A DNA stretch of 64,000 bases, taken from assembly GCA_963210315.1 (NCBI GenBank), contig OY723237.1, forward strand, positions 2,790,001 to 2,854,000, read 5' to 3'. Under the pieces are notes generated by a model. The model searched no databases and was not told the DNA's origin. It was given only the letters and a program-made list of their open reading frames with translations. The translations under genes were made by a program, and so were the position numbers. Source of the stretch: Rhynchopus euleeides. Lineage: Eukaryota > Euglenozoa > Diplonemea > Diplonemida > Diplonemidae. Positions 42,385 to 53,394 of this stretch are shown here, in pieces (position 1 is the stretch's first letter; each line of letters starts with the position of its first letter).

Positions 42385-45345
42385 TTCGGTTAGGGTTAAC
42401 CCTATACCCTACCCAACCCTAGGGTTAGGGTCAGGGTTAACCCTAGACCCAACCCAACCCTAGGGTTAGGGTTAGGGTTAACCCTATACCCAACCCAACC
42501 CTAGGGTTAGGGTTAACCCAACCCGACCCTAGGGTTAGGCTTAACCCTACACCCTACCCAACCCTAGGGTTAGGGTCAGGGTTAACCCTAGACCCAACCC
42601 AACCCTAGGGTTAGGGTTGGGGTTAACCCTATACCCTACCCAACCCTAGGGTTAGGGTCAGGGTTAACCCTAGACCCAACCCAACCCTAGGGTTAGGGTT
42701 AGGGTTAACCCTATACCCAACCCAACCCTAGGGTTAGGGTTAACCCAACCCGACCCTAGGGTTAGGCTTAACCCTACACCCTACCCAACCCTAGGGTTAG
42801 GGTCAGGGTTAACCCTAGACCCAACCCAACCCTAGGGTTAGGGTTGGGGTTAACCCTATACCCTACCCAACCCTAGGGTTAGGGTCAGGGTTAACCCTAG
42901 ACCCAACCCAACCCTAGGGTTAGGGTCAGGGTTAACCCTAGACCCAACCCAACCCTAGGGTTAGGGTTAACCCTATACCCCACCCAACCCTAGGGTTAGG
43001 GTTAGGGTTAACCCTATACCCAACCCTACCCTAGGGTTAGGGTTAGGGTTAACCCAAGACCCAACCCTACCCTAGGGTTAGGGTTAACCCTATACCCTAC
43101 CCAACCCTAGGGTTAGGGTTGGGGTTAACCCTATACCCTACCCTCACCCTAGGGTTAGGGTTAACCCTATACCCAACCCAACCCTAGGGTTAGGGTTAAC
43201 CCAAGACCCAACCCTACCCTAGGGTTAGGGTTAGGGTTAACCCTATACACAACCCAACCCTAGGGTTAGGGTTAACCCTATACCCTACCCAACCCGAGGG
43301 TTAGGGTTGGGGGTTAACCCAAGACCCTGCCCGACCCTAGGGTTAGGGTTCACCCTAGACCCAACCCTACCCTAGGGTTCGGGTTTGGGTCAGGGTGAAC
43401 CCTAGACCCGACCCAACCCTCGGATCAGGGTTGGGGTTAACCCTATACCCTACCCTAACCCTAGGGTAGGGTCTAGGGTCAACCCTGACCCTAACCCTAG
43501 GGTTGGGTCAAGGGTTAACCCTAACCCTAGGGTTGGGTAGGGTCCAGGGTTAACCCTAACCCTAACCCGAGGGTTGGGTAGGGTCTAGGGTCAACCCTGA
43601 CCCTAACCCGAGGGTTGGGTAGGGTCTAGGGTTAACCCTAACCCTAACCCTAGGGTTGGGTAGGGTCTAGGGTCAACCCTGACCCTAACCCTAGGGTTGG
43701 GTCAAGGGTTAACCCTAACCCTAACCCTAGGGTTGGGTAGGGTCTGGGGTCAACCCTGACCCTAACCCTAGGGTTGGGTCAAGGGTTAACCCTAACCCTA
43801 GGGTTAGGGTAGGGTCTAGGGTTAACCCTGACCCTAACCCTAGGGTTGGGTAGGGTCTAGGGTCAACCCTGACCCTAACCCGAGGGTTCGGTAGGGTCTA
43901 GGGTTAACCCTAACCCTAACCCTAGGGTTGGGTAGGGTCTGGGGTCAACCCTGACCCTAACCCTAGGGTTGGGTCAAGGGTTAACCCTAACCCTAACCCT
44001 AGGGTTAGGGTAGGGTCTAGGGTTAACCCTGACCCTAACCCTAGGGTTAGGGTAGGGTCTAGGGTCAACCCTAACCCTAACCCTAGGGTTGGGTCAAGGG
44101 TTAACCCTAACCCTAACCCTAGGGTTGGGTAGGGTCTGGGGTCAACCCTGACCCTAACCCTAGGGTTGGGTCAAGGGTTTACCCTAACCCTAACCCTAGG
44201 GTTGGGTAGGGTCTGGGGTCAACCCTGACCCTAACCCTAGGGTTGGGTCAAGGGTTAACCCTAACCCTAACCCTAGGGTTAGGGTAGGGTCTAGGGTTAA
44301 CCCTGACCCTAACCCTAGGGTTAGGGTAGGGTCTAGGGTCAACCCTAACCCTATCCCTAGGGTTGGGTCAAGGGTTAACCCTAACCCTAACCCTAGGGTT
44401 GGGTAGGGTCTAGGGTCAACCCTGACCCTTACCCTAGGGTTGGGTAGGGTCTGGGGTCAACCCTGACCCTAACCCTAGGGTTGGGTCAAGGGTTAACCCT
44501 GACCCTAACCCTAGGGTTAGGGTAGGGTCTAGGGTCAACCCTAACCCTAACCCTAGGGTTGGGTCAAGGGTTAACCCTAACCCTAACCCTAGGGTTGGGT
44601 AGGGTCTGGGGTCAACCCTGACCCTAACCCTAGGGTTGGGTCAAGGGTTTACCCTAACCCTAACCCTAGGGTTGGGTAGGGTCTGGGGTCAACCCTGACC
44701 CTAACCCTAGGGTTGGGTCAAGGGTTTACCCTAACCCTAACCCTAGGGTTGGGTAGGGTCTGGGGTCAACCCTGACCCTAACCCTAGGGTTGGGTCAAGG
44801 GTTAACCCTAACCCTAACCCTAGGGTTGGGTAGGGTCTGGGGTCAACCCTGACCCTAACCCTAGGGTTGGGTCAAGGGTTTACCCTAACCCTAACCCTAG
44901 GGTTGGGTAGGGTCTGGGGTCAACCCTGACCCTAACCCTAGGGTTGGGTCAAGGGTTAACCCTAACCCTAACCCTAGGGTTAGGGTAGGGTCTAGGGTTA
45001 ACCCTGACCCTAACCCTAGGGTTGGGTAGGGTCTAGGGTCAACCCTGACCCTAACCCGAGGGTTGGGTAGGGTCTAGGGTTAACCCTAACCCTATCCCTA
45101 GGGTTGGGTCAAGGGTTAACCCTAACCCTAACCCTAGGGTTGGGTAGGGTCTAGGGTCAACCCTGACCCTTACCCTAGGGTTGGGTAGGGTCTGGGGTCA
45201 ACCCTGACCCTAACCCTTGGGTTGGGTTGGGTCTAGGATCAACCCTGGCCCTGACCCCTGGGTTGGGTAGGGTCGTGTTGGGTCGGGTTATGGGTACCCA
45301 ACCCTCACCCTAGGGTAGGGTTGGGTCGGGTTGTGGGTACCCCCG
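42385..45345. repeat. Degenerate telomere-like satellite, head-to-head
   Basis: About 3 kb of GGGTTAGGG/CCCTAACCC variants. Monomers of about 40 bp themselves contain both strands of the motif (CCCTAACCCTAGGGTTGGGT, then GGGTC-AACCCTGACC). Left of about 43460 units read in one orientation and right of it in the other, so the array is a large imperfect inverted repeat with arms of about 1.1 and 1.9 kb. It is not a chromosome end here, since unique DNA continues on both sides. Confidence 0.92.
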
Positions 45346-45419
45346 ACGTGCTGTAGGGTAGGGTAGGGTAGGGTAGGGTAGGCCCCCCCCCCCCCCCTCC
45401 GGCCCAACGTTAAGTCCGG

Positions 45420-45460
45420 CCCCAGAATTAGCCAGAGGCCTGGGGCGAAGCCCCCCGGAA
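45420..45460. repeat. Right bounding inverted repeat of the telomere-like array
   Basis: CCCAGAATTAGCCAGAGGCC then TGGGGCGAAGCCCCCCGG, inverse of the left boundary with an altered hairpin loop. Confidence 0.8.
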
Positions 45461-45484
45461 AATTTTTTTTTCGGCCAAAAAAAA

Positions 45485-45982
45485 TTTTTTATCTCCCTAA
45501 AATAATGTTCTCTCATCAAAATAGCCTGCGGCCCTGCAAGATAAGAAGATTATTTAATCCTCCACCAGCACAACGTTGAAAACGTGCAGTAGATTTTTCG
45601 AACCCCATAAAGTTAGATTATTTGACTGTAAAATAATGTAGACCGCCCTCCGCGTAAGTTTCTGTACAACCTGTAAAGAAAAGCGACATTATTGCCTCAC
45701 AGGGGAAATCACCTAAAATAAAAGTCGGCCAAAATAAAACAATGTCTTTAGGCAGGTCGAAACAATCTAGATTACTTCACTGTAAACCTATGCGTGATCT
45801 GGGGTCCCTGCAGTCCAACAAATCTGCACATTATTTTACTGTCAAATAATCTAACTTTATGGGGTTCGAAAAATCCGCTGCACGTTTCAACGTTGTGCTG
45901 GTGGAGTATTAAATAATCTTCTTATCTTGCAGGGACTTAGGCTATTTTGATGAGAGAACATTATTTCAGGGAGATAAAACAA
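45485..45982. repeat. Large inverted repeat, arms ~157 bp
   Basis: 45485-45642 pairs with 45826-45982 (shared ATAATGTTCTCTCATCAAAA, CCATAAAGTTAGATTATTT). Could be a MITE or a foldback element; no gene inside. Confidence 0.8.
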
Positions 45983-46011
45983 CCTATTGCACAAAAAATA
46001 ATCTTCACCTT

Positions 46012-46192
46012 ATTTTACGCGGAGGGGGGCCTGCTACTACATAAAGTAATCACACCTCAACTCGCTTCGCTCGTTAAGGTGACTTCCACATGTCGCCTCG
46101 CTTCGCTCGGCAACATGACTTCAATTTTACGCTCGCTTCGCTCGCGTAAAATAATGTTACTTTATGTAGCAGGCCCCCCTCCGCGTAAAATA
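46012..46192. repeat. Inverted repeat, arms ~37 bp, with GCTTCGCTCG loops
   Basis: TTTTACGCGGAGGGGGGCCT on the left and its inverse on the right; the loop holds three CTCGCTTCGCTCG palindromes. Confidence 0.75.
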
Positions 46193-46679
46193 ATGTGAAG
46201 ATTATTTCAGTACAATAAATAGTTATTTTCGACATGTCGAAAATCCGGCCACCCTGGGGCAGCAGCCTGGACTGGTGGCCACCCCAACCGAAAAAAATCG
46301 AAAAAAAATCCGAAAAAAATCCGAAAAATATCGGTGTGGCACCCCAGAGGGCCCGATTTTCGGTTTAGTCAGGGGATAAGATAGGTCTGGTTTTCCGGTT
46401 TTCAAAACCAGGGTTTCCCGGTTTCCGGTTTTCTGGAAAAAAAAAAAGGCCGATCGGATTTTCGCCGGTTTTTGGGGAACCTTTGTGACAGTCAACCAGT
46501 GGGACCATTAGCCAAAAAAATATGGAAAGTGACCCCATCGTGATCCGCACGGAGCTCAAACAGTCAAAAGAAAGCAGAGAAGCGGAGAAAAGGAGCCCAG
46601 CGGGACCCGGTGGGTGGTGATGTCCTCGTCATGCAGGTCTTCTCTGTTTGAAGTTTCGAGATACTCCGGTAGCTTGATC

Positions 46680-47110
46680 ATTCCGACCGCACCGTACTCC
46701 TTCTGGGCGGCTTGCCGAGCGCATGCACTCAATCTCGTTGCGGTGCACACTGCCAAGGACCACCCTGTCATCCACGCAAGCTACGACCTTGTCTCGAGCA
46801 CGTTTGCCTTGCTGGGGATGACACATGCAAACTCCGATGTTTTCGGGAGTGCATGTCCGCTTTGGAGAGGATCGACGGATTCGGGTTCTGGCGGGACCGC
46901 GATTTGTGCAGTGTTGGAGACACCCGCTGGTGTTCGCATGAGCGCACGTTGTGCGCATCGTCTGACTGACTGCCTCAAGGGGGTGGTCATGCAACAAGCT
47001 CGACCATGAAGGTAGTTGCCCTTCGTGAGGCGTACCAGCAGAGCAGCACCCTCAGGGGGGTTTGTCCTGATGCGGGAGGTGATGCGAAGCCGCGCTCCGT
47101 CAGTACGTGG
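46680..47110 (+). pseudogene. hAT transposase relic inside the hAT-bounded segment
   Basis: Plus-strand pieces CRAHALNLVAVHTAKDHPV (about 46710-46770) and, in another frame, GDTRWCSHERTL (about 46915-46950) are the DUF4371-type hAT motifs C-x-AH-x-LNL and TRW-S-R. Frameshifts and stops make it dead. It may be what is left of the family-1 transposase. Confidence 0.6.
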
Positions 47111-47611
47111 ACGCATTGAAAGCTCAGTTCCGTCCCTTCGGGGAGCTGCGTGGAGCAACACGCCACTGCTGTTCGGCAGAGCCTGGTCCAGCCGTGTTGG
47201 GTGTGATTCTGAGAGGGTTTGCGCGGGTCGCGCGCGCCGAAGGCGCGCGCGAAAAATTTCAAAACCAGAAAAACCGGAAAACGGCGCCAGAAAAAAAGTC
47301 TATCTTATACCCTGGTTTAGTCGGCCGAAAAAAAAATTTTTTTTTTCGGCCAAATTTTTTTTTTCGACATGTCGAAAAATCGGTAATTCAGTACCCCGGG
47401 GGGGTATGGAATCTGGGAACCTCGACCTGGCGACTACGGGTGACTACGCGCGACTACGACACAATGCGATTTTTTGCGAAAAAATCGATTTTTTTCGAAA
47501 ATCTTACTCTCTTTTCCCCAGCCGAAAAACCGCGCGTAAATCGCCTAAAAGTGACTAAGAATGACTAAATTTCCATACCCCCAAAACCAGGTTTTTTTTC
47601 CAGCCAAAATC

Positions 47612-47880
47612 TGGCTTTTTTTCCAGCCAAGAGCCAGACGTTCACTACCGTGGCCTCCGGCGGCTGGGGGGCTCCGCCCCCCAGACCCCCCTGTGGCGGA
47701 TATCTCGTACCCAAGTCCTTCGATTCCCATCAGGTCAGGAATCCAACAGCTCCGGTAGCCTCAGGAGGACACAGCCAACTCACACAGAATCTGTACGCCC
47801 ACACTGAACAGATGTTCACTACCGTGGCCTCCGGCGGCTGGGGGGCTCTGCCCCCCAGACCCCCCGTGGAGCGTGTGTTT
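47612..47880 (-). repeat. Hairpin module pair, stand-alone, inverse
   Basis: Modules at 47636-47695 and 47812-47869, 176 bp apart, with the same spacer as other copies and the GTCTAGTAAC edge at 47888-47897. Confidence 0.88.
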
Positions 47881-48196
47881 GCCCGTCTAGTAACCGCAGG
47901 AAGTCCTTGGGCTGTTTCAGCTGACATATCGGGGGGTATCGTCGGAATAACGGTCCCGAAAGCCGTTTTTTTGGGGGTTTCCTCCAGCACCGAGGATGGC
48001 GCGAGCGGGAGGAACCGTGGAAGGAACCCATTTGGTACAAGACCAAGGGCCCCACACTGGGGAGGAGGGAAATTGGGTACCATTTTTTGCTGGAAAAAAG
48101 CGGGGATGAATCGGGGATTTTTGGCTGGGAAGACCGGGGATTAAAAACACACCTGATGACATTTCAAGACTTGAAGATCTTTTTATAATGGCGTTT

Positions 48197-48279
48197 TTAC
48201 CCCCGACCTGATTTTTTGTGAGGGCCTGCAGAAAATCAGGTCAGCTGACCCGAAAAAACCCCCCCAAGCTCCACCCCTG
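48197..48279. repeat. Right 'A' terminus of family-1 hAT
   Basis: About 80 bp identical in inverse to 53790-53872, including paired AAATCAGGTCAGCTGACC palindromes. Confidence 0.88.
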
Positions 48280-48287
48280 GCGCACAT

Positions 48288-48591
48288 CACACCAACACAG
48301 CTACACCAGAGAGGCCAACACATAAAACCAGACCTAACTGCAACCCTCTCTCTCTGCAGGGCTGCCACACAACACCACGCCAAGGGGCAGACCCTACGAG
48401 GCCGAGAGAAACGATCGCGAGCTGAGATGCACAGAGTGGCAGAGACACTGTATGCGTCTCTCTCTGCATGGCAGAGAGCGAGAGAGAGAGAGAGAGCGGG
48501 TGCGAGTATCTTCGTTCCGCGGATATTCACACTATAAGCATACGAGAGAGAGAGAGAGAGAGAGCTGCGGGAGGGGAACCTCCACACGGCA
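48288..48591. other. 3' flank of the coiled-coil gene
   Basis: (GA)n runs at 48478-48500 and 48545-48568; no gene. Confidence 0.5.
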
Positions 48592-50184
48592 TCAAGGCCT
48601 CTGCGCTGTCGTGCGGATGCCCTGGATGCGGCGGCGCTTGTCAGGCCGGGTGAAGTGGAGCTGGCTGGGCACGACGGCGCCCCCCCGCCCCAACCCTGAG
48701 CCAGCATCGTGCGCGAGGTCCGGCTCGCCGGAAGGCGGCGCCGCTGCTGATGAAGATACGGGTGGCTGGCGGGGCACCGCGTGAGACATGCCCTGCTGCT
48801 GCTGCTGCTGCTGCTGCTGCCGCTGCTGCCCGCCCTTCTCCCCGGCAGGGCGGCGGAGGCGTGCCTCCAGCGCAGCGACCTTCTCCTTCAACCCCGCCGT
48901 GGCGGCCCGCTCCTGGCTGAGCTCCCTCTCCAACGCCCCCCGAACATCCACCTCCCGCTGCAGCCGCGACGCGGCCTCCCGGTGCGCCAGCGCCGCCGCC
49001 TCATAAAACCTCTCACACCTGTCCAGCTTCTCCCGCAGCTGCGCCTCGCCCGACGCACCATCGCCACCACCACCACCCCCAACCACCCCCTCCGCCATCT
49101 GCCCCACCAACTCCGCGACCCGACCCGCCAGAGCCTCTGCATCGCTGCGGTGCTGCGCCACAGCCGCTTCTGACTCGCGGAGCTTCAGCACCGCCACCGC
49201 TAAGGAGCTCTCCCCTGCCTCCTCCACAGGCACATCACCTCCCACGCTGGCATCGCACAGCACGGGGGGGGGCCGCGCCGCCGCCGCCACCTCCGCCGGA
49301 GGCACAGCCTGCTGCTGCACCGCACCCCTCGCCAGGGCATCCTCGGCGCGCGAGAGGGAGGCTCGGAGCGCCTCTGTGTCGTGCTGGAGGGAGGTGTGGC
49401 GGTGGCGGAGTGCTGCAGCTGCCTCCGCCTCGGCCCCAGCTGCGCTGCGGAGCTGGGCGTTCTCCAGGCGTGCCGTGTCGAGGTGCCCCTGCAGGGCGGT
49501 GGCGCGCTGGGTGGCGCCCTCCAGGTCTGCGGCGTGGGATTCGGCGGCGAGGGATGCCTCTGCGGCGGAGTCGCGCTGCTGCTGCGCCTGGGCAGCCATG
49601 CCGTGCAGCTCGGCCCGCAGCGCCTGCTGCTGCGCAGCCAGGCGCTGCGACAGGGTGCGGAACTCCTGCGCCTGGGCAACGTGCTCCTCGTGGAGGCGCT
49701 GGCAGCGCGCCAGCGCATCGGCATGCGCCGCGTCGCCCTCAGAGGCGTGCGCCACCTCCGCCTCCAGTTCCTCGACACGGTGGCGCAGCGTCTCGGCGGC
49801 TGCGGCGTGCCGTGTGGAAGCCTCGCGTGTGGAGGCCAGCGCTGCCTTGGCGTGGGTGTTCTCCTCGGCAAGGCGTTCGTTTTCCGCCTGCAGCAGCGCC
49901 GCCTGAGAGGCTGCGGCGAGCGCGGCGGAGCTGCGTTGGTGGTCTCCCCCCTCCGGGGATGCGGCGTGGGGGTGGCGGCGGAGCGCGTCAGCCTCCTGCT
50001 GCCAGAGGAGGGTGCCGGGCGGCGGTGCGGCGGCGTGCTTCTGGAGGCGCGCCACCTCGCGGAGCGCCTTGTCGCGGTCCTGCTTTGCGGCGCGCAGCGC
50101 CTTCTCGAGGGAGGCCAGGTGTTCCCGGGTGTGCTGCGCCCTGCCCACGGCTTCCGCCACATCGCAGAGTGCAACGGGAGGCAT
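48592..50184 (-). CDS. Long coiled-coil protein
   Basis: 530 residues from the ATG at 50184 (MPPVALCDVAEAVGRAQ). Almost the whole protein from residue 10 to about 430 is heptad-rich coiled coil (HLASLEKALRAAKQDRDKAL, Ala/Glu/Arg/Gln-rich), broken by a low-complexity part near 280-330. The C terminus has a Gln run from CAG/CTG codons (48790-48830) and a basic end (RPDKRRRIQG) that could be a nuclear signal. Probably a cytoskeletal or centrosomal/structural protein, but nothing specific is recognised. The frame is open to 50655 through a CCTGCAG acceptor-like site at 50437, so an upstream exon is possible. Confidence 0.72.
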   Translation of the reverse strand: MPPVALCDVAEAVGRAQHTREHLASLEKALRAAKQDRDKALREVARLQKHAAAPPPGTLLWQQEADALRRHPHAASPEGGDHQRSSAALAAASQAALLQAENERLAEENTHAKAALASTREASTRHAAAAETLRHRVEELEAEVAHASEGDAAHADALARCQRLHEEHVAQAQEFRTLSQRLAAQQQALRAELHGMAAQAQQQRDSAAEASLAAESHAADLEGATQRATALQGHLDTARLENAQLRSAAGAEAEAAAALRHRHTSLQHDTEALRASLSRAEDALARGAVQQQAVPPAEVAAAARPPPVLCDASVGGDVPVEEAGESSLAVAVLKLRESEAAVAQHRSDAEALAGRVAELVGQMAEGVVGGGGGGDGASGEAQLREKLDRCERFYEAAALAHREAASRLQREVDVRGALERELSQERAATAGLKEKVAALEARLRRPAGEKGGQQRQQQQQQQQQGMSHAVPRQPPVSSSAAAPPSGEPDLAHDAGSGLGRGGAVVPSQLHFTRPDKRRRIQGIRTTAQRP

Positions 50185-51224
50185 GCGGGCGGGAGGGCGG
50201 GGAGGCGGGGATGGAGACGGGGGTGTTTCAACAGCCTGACGGGATGGCGCGCTGCCGTTGTGCCCGGAGGGGTCGGCCTGCCTTTCGCAGCTCGAGGTGG
50301 GTGAGGTCGGGTGGGGCGCTGTGTAACCTGCAAGGCCCCGTGTGTGTGTGGCGGTATGGAGTGTGGAATGCCCAAAAAACACCGTCGCTTTGTCTGTAAA
50401 ATTGACTGTTGCCGAGCGAAATGCAAAATCCTGCAGGGCAGCAGGAGGGACACACGCTACCCTTGTCGTGCGGGTGGGGGGGGGGGCGGCACTCAAAGGA
50501 GGCAGGGGGCGGCATGCCCGACACGAAACAAACCACTCGCACCCCCTCAACCCTGACATGCGCCTGGTGCCCAACACAGCTCCTGGGGCAGCTGCACCTG
50601 GAAGGCGATAAACGGGTCTGGGGTGGGGTGGGGGTGGGTGGGGGTGAGGAGTCATCAGCCTTGGCCTGTTGGCACTTCTACTCTAAATCCTCTAAGGGGG
50701 TAAGGGTCTACAACACGGGCGGCGCGATGCGCGCACATCAGCAGGGGTATGGCGGGAGTGGGGGACGCCAAAAGGGGGGAGGGTGGCGATAGCGATACAA
50801 GGCAGCCACACACACACACACACACGTGTGGCTTGTTGTCGTAAAACAGGGTAGTGTGGAACTCGCGGAGCTCCGCCTCCGTTCTGCTCTTGGTGCGATC
50901 TCCACATGTCCACATGCACACACACAGGGGTGGGCTAGGACCCGTGCCAGGGTTAACCCGCCTTGAAAAGTGATCAACACACACACACGTGCCGCAGAGG
51001 GGCACACAAGGGGAGGAGAACTTTGCGACATTAGGATTCGGCGTGATTTCTGCACATATTCGGCTAAGTGTTTCTCGCAAAATAAAGAGGAGAAAAAACC
51101 GCCAAAAAAAAAAAGAAACGCGCCGTTGAGCGAAGGCCTCGCCGCACATCATCTCTTCTTCCCCCCAGAGCCCAATGCCATGCAGAGGTCGGAGGCCAAC
51201 CGGTGTGATTTGCATCTGGCGCCG
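50185..51224. other. Intergenic
   Basis: 5' flank of the coiled-coil gene and 3' flank of the small gene; (CA)n at 50808-50826. No gene recognised. Confidence 0.45.
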
Positions 51225-51560
51225 CTATGCATCAATATCGGCAATCATGCGCTTAAAGGCGTTGAGGCGTGCACGGTTCTTCTGGTGCACCTTGTGCTGC
51301 TCCAGTGTGAGCGGCGCAGCGTCCGCTGCCTGCACTTCGAGGTTCGCGAGATGTTCGATTGTGGCGCGCCTGCAAGGGGGTGGTGGTGGGTGGGGTTATG
51401 CAGCGAGCACAGCAAGCTTCCACACAGTTAGGCCCCGCCGTTCATCAAAGAAAAGGGCCCGGGCTTTCCATGTCTTGTGCAGCACTTGGGAGACGGAGGA
51501 GAGGGACGCGGCGGCACGCAAATATTCTCTTCCCGCATGCCCTCCACACCCACCCCTCCC
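51225..51560 (-). CDS. Small two-exon gene, function unknown (partial model)
   Basis: Last exon 51369-51225 reads ATIEHLANLEVQAADAAPLT then LEQHKVHQKNRARLNAF and stops; it follows an acceptor CCCCTTGCAG. A preceding exon ending at 51424 (VSQVLHKTWKARALFFDERR) can be joined with a 54-bp intron with a GTGGAAG donor. The start codon is not found. Helical, charged, under about 110 residues; no family recognised. The conserved GTGGAAGCGTCAA motif lies 40-60 bp 5' of the modelled region. Confidence 0.4.
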
Positions 51561-51596
51561 CAAAGTGTCACTGCCTCTCTCACTTGGACTGGATAT

Positions 51597-51614
51597 GCAT
51601 TGACGCTTCCACAC
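51597..51614 (-). promoter_or_regulatory. GTGTGGAAGCGTCAATGC motif 5' of the small gene
   Basis: Same strand as the small gene. One mismatch to the copy at 38098. Confidence 0.5.
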
Positions 51615-51734
51615 CCACTCGCCTGTGCGGGGGTGAGTGGGTGCGCAGCACGGTGAGTGTGTGAGCCCTGTCAACAACACTTCCTCCACACGAGCGGGGC
51701 ACTGGCTAAAAGAAAAAAATCGGGTAAAAAAAAA

Positions 51735-53394
51735 TCAAACGCTGGCCAGTGCAAAGACACGACACATGGCATACAATGTGTTCAATGCGTGGGTCGACAC
51801 GCTCAGCGGCGACGTCCCCTCCGGGAGCGTGGTGCTGAGCACGGTGTTGATCTTCGACGCCTCGGTGCCGGGCAGCCGCGACAGACCACCACCACCCGGG
51901 CTGTTGTGGTGGTGGTTCCAGAAGTGCTTCCCGCCACCCTCGCCGCCCGTGCCGCTGGGGGAGCACACGGCAGTCTGGAACTGCACCAGCCCGCCCGGCC
52001 TCCCCCCCGCCTGCGACACCACTGGGGCCTTGGGCGACGGGGGCAGCGTCGCGGCACGCGACGCACCAGAGTTCGACGGCAGGCGGACAGCAGCATGCGG
52101 GCTGACCCTCCCAGGCCCATCCACACGCAGCCCGTTAGCCGGGCTGCCGGGGTTGGCTGTGGTGGGGTGGCGTGGCGGCGACATGCGTGTCGCGTTGTTG
52201 TGCTGCTCATCCCACGGGGCAGCACCCCCGCCCTGCGGCGGCAGCGCCTGCAGCACGTCGGGCACTCCCCCGTGCATGCCGTGCGGCGCACCCCCTGGCG
52301 GGTGCCACGCCACCCCAGGCATGCCGCGAGCCAGCAGCAGCTTCTCCATCTGCATCGCAACACGCCCCTTGCATATCGCAAGCTTCGCATCGCACAGCCG
52401 CGTCACCTCAGCAAGGTGGCTGATGGACTTGATGTCTTCCAGCTCCCTTGCACAGCGGTCGTACAGCTGTGTGTGTGTGTTGCGACGGTGCCGTGCAGAG
52501 AGAAGAAACAGAGGGCTGTGGGACAAATGCGATAGCAACCCCATCACCACCCCACCCCACCCTCCACATGACAGTGCAGTGGCACTGTCCCCAGGCCTGT
52601 CTGCAGGTTTTAGGTGATGTTCACCACACGTGTCTTCCCGACTGTCTGCAGAAGGGTGTGACAAATAGCATACTCTCCGTGCCACCGCACACAGCCCCTC
52701 AAATGCAGCGAGGTCATCCTGCAGCGCTGTGGCGTTTGTATCCGCCTCATCAGCCTGGTCCATCGTGGCGAGCGCCTTGCTCAGCCTCACGTTGACCTCT
52801 TCCGCATGCCTGTCCATGGCCGTCTGCCCCAGAAGCCCGCCACCGCCACCCCCACGCCCCGCCGCCAGCATCTGCGCCTCCACACGCCCGACACCGCCCA
52901 GAGGACTGCCAGGGGATGGCACATCCAACGCCTCATCCGCCCGCCGCCAAGGCGGCGGGCTGCGCGGGCTGTGCTGCCGTGCCGCAGCGCCGTGCTCCCA
53001 CACCGGATTGCTGGGGGGTGCGCGCAGGTCATCTGCGCGAGGAGCGGGAGGGGGGGGGGGAGGTTGGGGCGGCGGCATCACCGGCATCAGCAGCAGCACG
53101 TCGTCTGCCGGGCGCTGCGGGGAGATGTTCCGCCCCTGCCCCTGCAGGGCCCACCCCTCGTCGCCCGCGTCGAACCCGCCCCTGCTGCGCGACCTCCGGC
53201 GCCCACCGGGGGTCGGGCTGCGCCTCCCCCTCGCTGTGTTAGGCGAAGCACGCCCCCCCCTCAGCGAGGCTGCCCACGACTGGTCGGCATGGCCCCCCTG
53301 TGGCGCTCTGCCCCTCGGCCCACCCGCCGCAGCCGAGGCTCGTGGGAACGGAATTGTGGCGCACGGTGGGCTGTGTGTGTGTGTGTGTGTCGGG
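51735..53394 (-). CDS. Pro-rich protein with coiled-coil centre
   Basis: Stop at 51735. The 5' part (53370-52830) is a Pro/Arg/Gly-rich low-complexity region, then a helical segment (DRHAEEVNVRLSKALATMDQADEADTNATALQDDLAAFEGLC) that continues across an intron into LYDRCARELEDIKSISHLAEVTRLC, followed by a His/Gly/Pro-rich tail. The intron is 52467-52673 (donor GTATGC, acceptor ACACACACAG) and, being 207 bp with no stop, can also be read through. A second acceptor-like CACACACACAG at about 53372 suggests an upstream exon, so the start is unknown. No domain recognised. Confidence 0.6.
52467..52673 (-). other. Probable intron, 207 bp, frame-neutral
   Basis: GTATGC donor and (CA)n-CAG acceptor; the helical coding pattern is broken only within it. 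Same donor type as the monooxygenase intron. Confidence 0.7.

Larger units (their letters stand above)
38615..48279. mobile_element. 9.66-kb segment bounded by family-1 hAT termini
   Basis: The left end reads CAGGGGTGGAGCTTG plus family-1 'B' end sequence (GAAATATGGGGTTGCGGG); the right end is its inverted partner with the 'A' end (ACCCGAAAAAACCCCCCC then CAAGCTCCACCCCTG). Flanks are an exact 8-bp duplication, GCGCACAT, at 38607-38614 and 48280-48287, the hAT hallmark. Inside are other elements, a transposase relic at 46.7 kb and a telomere-like array, so the hAT copy either carried them or, more likely, was enlarged by later nested insertions. Confidence 0.88.

Noticed and set aside
42385-45345. 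True chromosome end
   Set aside because: Unique DNA and genes continue on both sides, orientation switches inside the array, and repeats are degenerate.
48788-50399. Cys/Ala- and Arg-rich plus-strand frames opposite the coiled-coil gene
   Set aside because: High GC and heptad repeats leave antisense frames open; no domain is recognisable.
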